Positions 1 through 5,232 of a DNA stretch of 7,932 nucleotides are shown here, one piece after another (position 1 is the stretch's first letter; each line of letters opens with the position of its first letter). The DNA comes from Acidobacteriaceae bacterium (GTDB taxonomy: Bacteria; Acidobacteriota; Terriglobia; Terriglobales; Acidobacteriaceae). Position numbers and translations under genes: made by a program. Where the stretch lies: contig PMWR01000401.1 of the NCBI GenBank assembly GCA_003166055.1, positions 1 through 7,932 of the forward strand, read 5' to 3'. The notes under the pieces were generated by a model that made no database searches, was not told the DNA's origin, and worked only from the letters and a program-made list of their open reading frames with translations.

Positions 1-353
1 TCAATCGCTTCTTTTTCCCTAGGGATTGTACTCGTGAAGGTCTACGTGCGATACCTAACCATCCGGATGCGGGGCGCACTGCCCGGCGAGGGGCAAATTG
101 CCTTGGAAAAGTGACGGTACGGGCCTTCAAACCGCTTGTATACCGACCTGAAACGCTATTGTTTGAGCCCTCGCCCGTTTGGATGGTCTGCTTCGGGCAC
201 GTTCCGCGTCGCCCCACTTCCACTAAACATCCTCCCGTGATCCCCAGCACAATCCCCGTTTTCCCAACGGACTATATTGCCCGCGACGGCCAAATCCGTC
301 TCCTGTTCCTGTTCCACAAGGAACTTCCTCGCCGTCAACCATGGAGGCTCGCC
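1..353. other. Upstream region without a convincing gene
   Basis: No recognisable gene or RNA was found here. A + strand frame is open from 1 to a TGA at 112-114 (37 codons). It could be the tail of a gene entering from the left, but its translation resembles nothing I know. The frame of the next gene is also open from position 3, but that stretch is rich in Arg and Pro, has no domain, and is better explained by GC-rich sequence. Two short perfect hairpins lie in the likely leader of the next gene: CCGTT/AACGG (256-260 with 266-270) and GTTCC/GGAAC (311-315 with 320-324). Neither is followed by a T-run, so neither looks like a terminator. The promoter of the next gene is probably in this stretch, but I cannot place it. 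Confidence 0.5.
343..347 (+). promoter_or_regulatory. Strong Shine-Dalgarno GGAGG fixing the start at 354
   Basis: GGAGG lies 6 nt before the ATG at 354. It selects this start over upstream in-frame starts such as the one at 111. The choice agrees with the signal peptide that begins exactly at this ATG. Confidence 0.8.
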
Positions 354-848
354 ATGAAGCGAATCGTCCTCGCCGCCCTCATTTTCGCCGCCATCCCATT
401 TGCCGCCGCCGCGCAAGCTCCCGCGGCACCCGCACCGTCCAGCCCGGTCGTCGGCACCTTCGACCGAACCTCAATCGTCCTCGCCTACTACCGCTCCCCG
501 CTGTGGGCTGCAATCCTCGCCGACCGCCGATATGAGCTAACCACCGTCAAGGCCTCCAACGACACAGCCAGGGCCAAAGAACTGGAGAAATACGGCGCGG
601 AGAGCCAGGAACTGGCCATGCAGCAGGTTACCGGCAAGGCGCCCCTCGGCAACATCCTTGCCGTGCTCCAGCCTGAGTTTAAAGAGCTTAGCAGCAAAAT
701 GAAGCTGTCCTCCATCGTCGACGCTCCCGGTCCCGACCCAAAAGCCGGCACCGTAGACGTGACATCTCTGTTGATGGACTGGCTCAAAGCAAGCGCGGAA
801 ACCCGAAGGATGGCCATCGAAGCGCACCAGCATCCTTCCAGCATGTAG
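354..848 (+). CDS. Small secreted protein, possibly Skp/OmpH-like
   Basis: Predicted 164-residue exported protein of unknown role. Residues 1-22 form a clear Sec signal peptide: basic MKR, a hydrophobic stretch, then AAA-QA as the likely cleavage site. An Ala/Pro-rich linker follows to about residue 31. The mature part opens with VGTFDRTSIVLAYY (33-46), has a charged, helix-prone middle (about 58-92, rich in K, E, A and Q) and ends with a VDVTSLLMDWL segment (134-144). A beta-strand opening of the form G-x-F/V-D, a helical middle and a closing V-D-V-T strand recall distant OmpH/Skp-like periplasmic proteins, which bind unfolded outer membrane proteins. This is inference from pattern; true Skp signatures are not clear. 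The start is set by GGAGG at 343-347. The next gene, 221 nt downstream on the same strand, also encodes an exported protein, but the gap is too wide to argue for one operon. Confidence 0.75.
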   Translation: MKRIVLAALIFAAIPFAAAAQAPAAPAPSSPVVGTFDRTSIVLAYYRSPLWAAILADRRYELTTVKASNDTARAKELEKYGAESQELAMQQVTGKAPLGNILAVLQPEFKELSSKMKLSSIVDAPGPDPKAGTVDVTSLLMDWLKASAETRRMAIEAHQHPSSM

Positions 849-947
849 CCGGAACCCCAGCCCGATCTTCCCCGCAGCCCCTCCTCGCTGCGTGCAGGGC
901 TCCATCTTTGCCCAAAAATCCCGCATTCCGCCGTGTCACCGCGACTA

Positions 948-958
948 TTAACAGTTAA
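948..958. promoter_or_regulatory. Perfect 11-bp palindrome, possible operator
   Basis: TTAACAGTTAA is a perfect inverted repeat (TTAAC/GTTAA around one A), and it is AT-rich inside a very GC-rich gap. It overlaps TAAAAT (956-961), which resembles a -10 element, though no good -35 is seen. It lies about 110 nt before the TPR gene. A repressor site over the promoter would fit, but an 11-bp palindrome can arise by chance. Confidence 0.2.
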
Positions 959-1069
959 AATCGTCTCTACAGTAGGCAGAGCTGCTCTCAACGGCTGCCT
1001 GCGCTGCCTTTCGGTCCCCCCGGTCGGTATTCCTCTTCCGCAGGTCCCGTAAGGCACGGAATTGTCTGG

Positions 1070-3304
1070 ATGATGAGAATAAAAAATCGCTTATTGCCCT
1101 CCTGGCTATCGTTTGCCGCCGGTTCCCTCCTGCTTCTGCCGGCAGTTCATCTCCGCGCTCAGGACATGCCTCCTGATACCAAGGCTCCTGCTGCCCCAGC
1201 TCAAGCCGCGCCCGCCCAGGCCGCCCCAGTCCAGACGCCTGCCAAGTCGATCGAAATTGCCCCCGTGCCGGCCTCCGCACCGGCCGCCGACCGCGCTTCC
1301 GCCTACTTTCACGTCGCCATGGCCAGCTACTACGAAGAACAGGCTGTCGAATTGGGACGCCAGGAATTCATCGGCCGCGCTGTCGAGGAATACAAGCTCG
1401 CCCTCAATGCCGACCCCAACTCCCCGGAATTGAACGACGGTCTCGCCGATCTCTATTTCCGCAGCGGCCACACCCACGAGGCCGAAGTCACCGCACACAA
1501 CCTGCTCAAGAACTCGCCAAATGACATCGCTGCGCACCGCCTGCTTGGCCGCATCTACCTGCGCCAGCTCGGCGACGGGTCCAATCCCGTCTCCTCCACG
1601 TCGCCCTCCGGCAATGTCCTCGATCAGGCAATCGCCGAATTCGAAAAGATCGTCAGCCTGCAACCCAAGAGCGTTGAAGACCGCATGGTCCTCGGCCAGC
1701 TCTACACCGTCAAGCACCTGCCCCAGCAGGCGGAAGAGCAATTCAAGACCGCCCAGGCCATCGAGCCCGAGTCGGAAGAAGTGGTGCTCAATCTCGCCCG
1801 CCTCTACGCCGAAAGCGGCGACCTGAAGCATGCTGCCAAAGTAATTGAAGACGTTCCCATCAACGACCGTTCCCCCAAGATGGAGTTCGCCCTCGGCGCG
1901 GCCTACGATCAGTTGAAGCAGCCCAAGGACGCCATTGCCGCCTATCAGCGCGCAGCCGACATGGATCCGGGCGATGCCCAGACCATCGACGCGCTCGCCC
2001 AGGCCCTGCAAAACGACAATCAGCTCGACGAAGCGCTGAAGCAGTTCCAGCAGCTCTCCCAGGCGGATCCTGAAAACGTCGAACCCCTCGTCCACATCAG
2101 TGACATCCAGCGCCGCCAGGGCAAATATGAAGATGCCCTCGCCACCATTCGCAAGGCCCGCAAAAAGGACCCCACATCCCTTGAAGCCGGCTATAGCGAA
2201 GGCTTGCTCCTCGATGTGCTCGGCCGTTTCGACGAGTCCGCCCAGACCTACGAGAAGATGGTCGACCTGACCTCTCACGCCAATGGCGCCTATACCGCCG
2301 AAGAGAAAAACAGCCGCAGCATCTTCCTTGAGCGGCTCGCCGGCGTCTATCAGGAGCAAAACAAGACCGACCAGGCCATCGCCACCTACCAGAAGATGAT
2401 CGACCTCGGCGGCGATGCGGCCCTGCGCGGCCTTGAAGGCCAGGTAGAAACCTACGGCGCCGCCAAACAGTTCGACAAAGCCGTCGACATGTCCCGCAAA
2501 GCCGTTGACGTCGCAGACAAAGCCGCCGCGGCAAACCCCAGGGATCCGGATCTCAAAGGCAAGGATCTGGATCTCAAGCTCATGCTCGCCGGTGCCCTCC
2601 TCGAAGACGGCAAAGGCGACGCCGCCGTTGCCATGGCCAGGAGCCTGCTCGACAATACCGACCACGACCGCGCCACATGGCTGCGCCTCGGCCAGTTCTA
2701 CACCCAGATGCGCCGCTGGAAGGACGCCGACGATGCCTACGTCAAGGCCTCCGCTCTGACCACCAAAAAGGAAGATCGCACCTACCTGTTCTTCCTCAAG
2801 GGCGCACTGGCTGAGCGCCAGAAACACTACGACCAGGCCGAGCAGTTCTTCCGCCAGGCCCTCGATCTCGATCCGGCCAGCGCCATGACCCTCAACTACC
2901 TCGGCTACATGCTCGCTGACAGGGGAACCCGCCTGCCTGAAGCCCTCAAGCTCATCCGCAAGGCCGTCGAAATCGAGCCCATGAACGGCGCTTATCTTGA
3001 CTCTCTGGGATGGATCTACTTCAAGCTCGGCAATTACGAGCTTGCCGAAGAAAATCTCCGCCAGGCCGTCGATCGCGACCAGACCGACCCCACCGTCCAC
3101 GACCACCTGGGCGACCTCTACGAGAAGACCGGCCGCATTCGTCTCGCCGCCGCGCAGTGGGAACTCTCGCTTTCTGAATACGCCAAGGCCTCCGCCGCCG
3201 ATGTCGAGCCCGGCGACGTCAGCAAGGTGCAGAAGAAGCTCGAAACCGCCCGCGTCAAGCTAGCCAGGCAAGACAGCGCCACCGGCCAGCCCAAACCCGA
3301 ATAG
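1070..3304 (+). CDS. Exported TPR-repeat protein
   Basis: 744-residue protein. Residues 1-30 are a signal peptide: basic MMRIKNR, a hydrophobic core, then LRA-QD as the probable cleavage site, so it acts in the periplasm or on the envelope. A Pro/Ala/Gln-rich linker (about 33-72) follows, then tetratricopeptide repeats almost to the end. Clear helix pairs lie near 103-150, 186-235, 237-265, 271-300, 304-334, 336-367, 372-400, 420-446, 538-560, 574-602, 607-637, 642-670 and 675-702. Many close with the TPR-typical DP or EP (DPNSPE, EPESEE, DPGDAQ, DPENVE, DPASAM). The C-terminal block LGYMLAD...AYLDSLGWIYFKLG (611-654) is a hallmark of long bacterial TPR proteins. TPRs are protein-binding scaffolds, and no catalytic domain is present, so the partner is unknown. 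The start is the first of two adjacent ATGs; no strong ribosome binding site is visible, and the second ATG (1073) is equally possible. Codons end strongly in C. Confidence 0.93.
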   Translation: MMRIKNRLLPSWLSFAAGSLLLLPAVHLRAQDMPPDTKAPAAPAQAAPAQAAPVQTPAKSIEIAPVPASAPAADRASAYFHVAMASYYEEQAVELGRQEFIGRAVEEYKLALNADPNSPELNDGLADLYFRSGHTHEAEVTAHNLLKNSPNDIAAHRLLGRIYLRQLGDGSNPVSSTSPSGNVLDQAIAEFEKIVSLQPKSVEDRMVLGQLYTVKHLPQQAEEQFKTAQAIEPESEEVVLNLARLYAESGDLKHAAKVIEDVPINDRSPKMEFALGAAYDQLKQPKDAIAAYQRAADMDPGDAQTIDALAQALQNDNQLDEALKQFQQLSQADPENVEPLVHISDIQRRQGKYEDALATIRKARKKDPTSLEAGYSEGLLLDVLGRFDESAQTYEKMVDLTSHANGAYTAEEKNSRSIFLERLAGVYQEQNKTDQAIATYQKMIDLGGDAALRGLEGQVETYGAAKQFDKAVDMSRKAVDVADKAAAANPRDPDLKGKDLDLKLMLAGALLEDGKGDAAVAMARSLLDNTDHDRATWLRLGQFYTQMRRWKDADDAYVKASALTTKKEDRTYLFFLKGALAERQKHYDQAEQFFRQALDLDPASAMTLNYLGYMLADRGTRLPEALKLIRKAVEIEPMNGAYLDSLGWIYFKLGNYELAEENLRQAVDRDQTDPTVHDHLGDLYEKTGRIRLAAAQWELSLSEYAKASAADVEPGDVSKVQKKLETARVKLARQDSATGQPKPE

Positions 3305-3340
3305 CCAGGGGATGCCCAGTTCAATGGCAAGCGGAAAATG

Positions 3341-3433
3341 CCGGGGGCCCCAGGTCTCGCCCTTGAGTCCTGGGAAAGTACAAGGCCGGGTGCCCCATCC
3401 ATCGGACGTCTTTGCTTCTGTCCGATGGGTGGG
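3341..3433. repeat. Double-hairpin intergenic repeat (REP-like)
   Basis: Two stem-loops lie side by side between the TPR gene and the cysteine synthase-like gene. The first pairs CCCAGG with CCTGGG (3349-3354 with 3369-3374), with three more pairs inside after one mismatch. The second is long: 14 bp with one G-T wobble, 3394-3407 with 3420-3433, around a 12-nt loop. Neither is followed by a T-run, so a classic intrinsic terminator is unlikely, although the hairpins could still end or protect the upstream transcript. The wording GGCCGGGTGCCCCATCC...GGGTGGGA matches my memory of a dispersed hairpin repeat common in Acidobacteria genomes. I could not search for it. Confidence 0.6.
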
Positions 3434-3496
3434 AGATCTCAAAGCCCAACTATCGGCCCTCGGGTCTTCCCACCTTTCTTAGCGGCCGCCATGCGT

Positions 3497-3502
3497 TAGA
3501 CT
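3497..3502 (+). promoter_or_regulatory. Possible -10 element (TAGACT), near-leaderless gene
   Basis: TAGACT fits a TAnnnT -10 hexamer and ends 10 nt before the ATG at 3513. There is no Shine-Dalgarno in the gap. If real, transcription would begin within a few bases of the start codon. No convincing -35 is seen, so support is weak. Confidence 0.25.
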
Positions 3503-3512
3503 GATTGCTGCC

Positions 3513-4466
3513 ATGGCCGTTGCCACCTCAACCACTCCCACCCTCCGCATCGCAGCCGACATTACCCAACTGGTAGGCCACACGCCAATGCTGCAGCTGG
3601 CCCGTCTCGCCCCCGAACCAGCGGCGGCGGTCTTCGCCAAGCTCGAATTCCTGAACCCCGGCGGCAGCATCAAGGATCGCGCCGCCCTGGGCATGATTCT
3701 CGATGCCGAAGCGCGCGGATTGCTGCACGCAGGCTCGACAATTATCGAGGCCACGGCAGGGAACACCGGCGTGGGCCTGGCGCTGATCGGCGTCAACCGC
3801 GGCTACACGGTAAAGCTCTTCGTGCCCGAAGGCTTCGCTGAAGAAAAGTGCATCCTGATGCGTGGCTTCGGCGCCGAGGTGATCCGCACGCCTGAGGACG
3901 AAGGGATGGCCGGCGCGATCCGGCGCGCGCTCGCGGCGGGCAAGCAGATTCCAGGTTCGTTTACGGCGCTGCAGTTTCAAAACCAGGCCAATCCCAAGTA
4001 TCACCACGACACCACGGCGGTGGAGATCTGGGAGCAGATGGAAGGCCGCGTGGACGGCTTTGTCGCCGGCGTCGGTTCGGGCGGAACCTTCAGCGGCGTT
4101 GCGCGCTTTTTGAAAGAGCGGAACCCGGCGGTGGTAAATGTGGCTGTCGAGACCGAGGGGTCGATCCTGCAAGGCGGCGCGCCGGGCAAACATAAAATTG
4201 AAGGCATCGGCGTGCATTTTGTGCCGGAGACGTTTCATCGCGATGTATGCGACCGCATAGTCGCTGTGACCGACCAAGACGCATTCGACATGGTCAAGCG
4301 CCTGGCCGCTGAAGAGGGCCTCGTGGGCGGATCTAGCTCGGGCGCGGCGGTGTTTGCGGCAGTGGCGCTGGCAAACGAACTGGGTGCCGGGAAACGGATC
4401 GCGGTCATCATTCCCGACTCGGCGGAGCGGTATTTGTCCAGGAAAATATTCGAGGGTGGCGCTTAG
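3513..4466 (+). CDS. Cysteine synthase / cystathionine beta-synthase-like PLP enzyme
   Basis: 317-residue fold-type II PLP enzyme of the CysK/CBS family. Visible signatures: the PLP lysine K54 in NPGGSIKDRA (48-57), the substrate loop EATAGNTGVGLA (79-90), the phosphate-binding glycine loop GVGSGGT (186-192), GGSSSGAA (272-279) that contacts the cofactor ring, and PDSAERYLS near the C-terminus. It should make cysteine from O-acetylserine and sulfide, or cystathionine from an activated serine and homocysteine. The length is usual for CysK or bacterial CBS-like enzymes without the C-terminal CBS domain pair. EATAGNTG replaces the more usual EPTSGNTG, so the substrate cannot be read from the motif. 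The nearby cystathionine gamma-enzyme (5233-6381) favours reverse transsulfuration, as in the mccA-mccB pair of Bacillus, but classical cysteine synthesis is possible. No Shine-Dalgarno is visible before the ATG; a -10-like TAGACT sits just upstream. Confidence 0.9.
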   Translation: MAVATSTTPTLRIAADITQLVGHTPMLQLARLAPEPAAAVFAKLEFLNPGGSIKDRAALGMILDAEARGLLHAGSTIIEATAGNTGVGLALIGVNRGYTVKLFVPEGFAEEKCILMRGFGAEVIRTPEDEGMAGAIRRALAAGKQIPGSFTALQFQNQANPKYHHDTTAVEIWEQMEGRVDGFVAGVGSGGTFSGVARFLKERNPAVVNVAVETEGSILQGGAPGKHKIEGIGVHFVPETFHRDVCDRIVAVTDQDAFDMVKRLAAEEGLVGGSSSGAAVFAAVALANELGAGKRIAVIIPDSAERYLSRKIFEGGA

Positions 4467-4546
4467 AAGGTTCTTTTGACGGCGGGGCGTAGGAAGGTTC
4501 TATTGCCTCACCGCTCGGTTTCTCATTCTTAATCACCCCCAAAAAG

Positions 4547-4616
4547 CTGTCATCCTGAGCGACCGAAGGGAGCCGAAGGACCTGCGGCTGCTTTTGCCTT
4601 TGCCTTTGCCTTTTAT
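4547..4616 (+). repeat. Repeat copy A (left terminal, + orientation)
   Basis: Begins CTGTCATCCTGAGCGACCG and ends in a pyrimidine tail with three GCCTTT hexamers followed by TAT. The 41-bp core (4549-4589) differs from copy B at two positions, both C in A and T in B. The offset from A to B is 79 nt. Confidence 0.85.
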
Positions 4617-4625
4617 AAAGAATAT

Positions 4626-4689
4626 CTGTCATCCTGAGCGACCGAAGGGAGTCGAAGGACCTGCGGTTGTTTTTGCCTCCGCCTTTTAT
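4626..4689 (+). repeat. Repeat copy B (+ orientation)
   Basis: Direct repeat of copy A with a shorter tail (GCCTCC then GCCTTTT), one hexamer fewer. Its core 4628-4668 is the exact reverse complement of 5095-5135. The core can fold: CGAC (4639-4642) pairs with GTCG (4651-4654), extended by TCCT/AGGA (4632-4635 with 4656-4659) around a small bulge. Confidence 0.88.
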
Positions 4690-4701
4690 TGAAATTATTT
4701 A

Positions 4702-4720
4702 TCATCGGGAGCAACCGAAG
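4702..4720 (+). repeat. Decayed third repeat copy
   Basis: TCATCGGGAGCAACCGAAG matches the first part of the core (TCATCCTGAGCGACCGAAG) at 16 of 19 positions and then diverges. It lies 73 nt after the matching point of copy B, which is the A-to-B spacing less one 6-bp tail unit. It is therefore best read as a third, eroded unit of the same tandem array. Confidence 0.55.
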
Positions 4721-4755
4721 CGCGGGTTTCTGTCACAACGCCATCCACCAACTTT

Positions 4756-4763
4756 GATATACG
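4756..4763 (+). promoter_or_regulatory. Possible -10 element of the GIY-YIG gene
   Basis: GATATACG lies 8 nt before the ATG at 4772. No Shine-Dalgarno is present in that gap, so a near-leaderless transcript is possible. No convincing -35 is seen. Confidence 0.25.
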
Positions 4764-4771
4764 CTTCCGGC

Positions 4772-5134
4772 ATGGATGAGCGGACCTACTTCACTTGCAT
4801 CGTGGCCAGTCGCAGCCACACGCTTTACATCGGCATCACCGGCGACCTTCGCATGCGCGTCTACCAGCACAAGGAAAAGTTGCACCCAGACGGATTCGCC
4901 GCACGATACAACTGCAACCGGCTCGTCTGGTTCGAGCGATTCATGTGTCCTGGAAACGCAATTAAGAGAGAAAAGCAGTTGAAGGGCTGGTCCCGCGCAA
5001 AGAAAATCGCTCTGATCGAAAAAAGCAACCCCACGTGCAATGATCTCAGCGAAGGATGCTATCCCAAGCAACCATTCCCTGCAAATAATGCCCGAACCGC
5101 AGGTCCTTCGACTCCCTTCGGTCGCTCAGGATGA
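4772..5134 (+). CDS. Single-domain GIY-YIG nuclease-like protein
   Basis: 120-residue protein of the small GIY-YIG (YhbQ/UPF0213-like) family, whose fold is that of a metal-dependent DNA nuclease. Visible parts: the YIG half TLYIGIT (17-23), the catalytic-type arginine R29, the histidine H33 in RVYQHKE, the LVWFERF block with E55 (51-57), and the family tail NAIKREKQLKGWSRAKKIALIE (62-83). Family members usually begin like YYVYIL; here the segment is YFTCIV (6-11), so the position of the GIY tyrosine seems to be Cys9. Cys89 and Cys96 sit where I recall Trp in relatives (NPTW, DLSEGW). Activity is therefore doubtful. Residues 109-120 and the stop are encoded by the right repeat (5095-5135), so the natural C-terminus has been replaced or extended. 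The ATG at 4772 was chosen because the domain starts directly after it; a longer frame back to 4667 would start inside repeat B. Role unknown; perhaps linked to spread of the flanking repeats. Confidence 0.85.
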   Translation: MDERTYFTCIVASRSHTLYIGITGDLRMRVYQHKEKLHPDGFAARYNCNRLVWFERFMCPGNAIKREKQLKGWSRAKKIALIEKSNPTCNDLSEGCYPKQPFPANNARTAGPSTPFGRSG

Positions 5135-5135
5135 C
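5095..5135 (-). repeat. Repeat copy C (right terminal, inverted)
   Basis: Exact 41-bp reverse complement of 4628-4668. It overlaps the 3' end of the GIY-YIG gene: the last 12 codons and the TGA (5132-5134) lie inside it. Weaker similarity to the left flank continues to about 5152. Confidence 0.92.
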
Positions 5136-5196
5136 GGCTTCTATGGGGATGAGAGTAATTGGGTCACCAACCAACCACTTCGCTCCGGCGCGATAA

Positions 5197-5231
5197 GCTA
5201 GAGGCTGGAAGCCAGGAGCTAAAAGCTGACT
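5197..5231. repeat. 7-bp tandem repeat, five units, before a start codon
   Basis: Five successive heptamers begin GCT, GCT, GCC, GCT and GCT (for example GCTAGAG, GCTGGAA, GCCAGGA). The array ends one base before the ATG at 5233. Units differ in their last four bases, so it is an imperfect array. It contains the likely ribosome binding site (5214-5218). Confidence 0.65.
5214..5218 (+). promoter_or_regulatory. Shine-Dalgarno AGGAG inside the heptamer array
   Basis: AGGAG ends 14 nt before the ATG at 5233, which is long. It spans the third and fourth heptamers, so loss of one unit downstream of it would shorten the spacing to 7 nt, near the usual optimum. Confidence 0.45.
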
Positions 5232-5232
5232 C

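Larger units (their letters stand above)
4533..5152. mobile_element. Candidate GIY-YIG element with long terminal inverted repeats
   Basis: About 620 bp bounded by an inverted repeat: left end 4533-4589, right end 5095-5152. The inner 41 bp of the two ends differ at only two positions. A weaker outer part (TCA-C/T-CCCC, then an A-rich run ending AAGC) carries the match outward to 4533 and 5152. Inside are a second repeat copy (4626-4689, whose 41-bp core is a perfect inverse of 5095-5135), a decayed third copy (4702-4720) and one GIY-YIG gene (4772-5134). The element fills most of the 766-bp gap between two sulfur-metabolism genes. No clear target-site duplication was found. That it moves, or is moved by its own protein, is inference; it might instead be a chance cluster of dispersed repeats around a resident gene. 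Confidence 0.6.

Noticed and set aside
111..353. N-terminal extension of the small secreted protein
   Set aside because: It would bury the signal peptide about 80 residues inside the protein. A strong GGAGG sits just before the ATG at 354.
1106..3106. 666-codon open frame on the - strand opposite the TPR gene
   Set aside because: It mirrors the C-ending codons of a GC-rich, repeat-rich gene. Its translation is Gly/Val/Leu-rich without a domain, while the + strand frame has a signal peptide and clear TPRs.
4466..4501. Nine-base direct repeat GAAGGTTCT (4466-4474 and 4493-4501) as a target-site duplication
   Set aside because: Both copies lie on the same side of the element, so they cannot be its flanking duplication.
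4547..4720. CRISPR array
   Set aside because: There are only three units, one decayed, and the sequence between the cores is itself repeated rather than unique spacers. No cas gene is in the window.
4667..4771. N-terminal extension of the GIY-YIG protein
   Set aside because: It would start inside repeat B and add 35 residues before a domain that begins naturally at the ATG at 4772.
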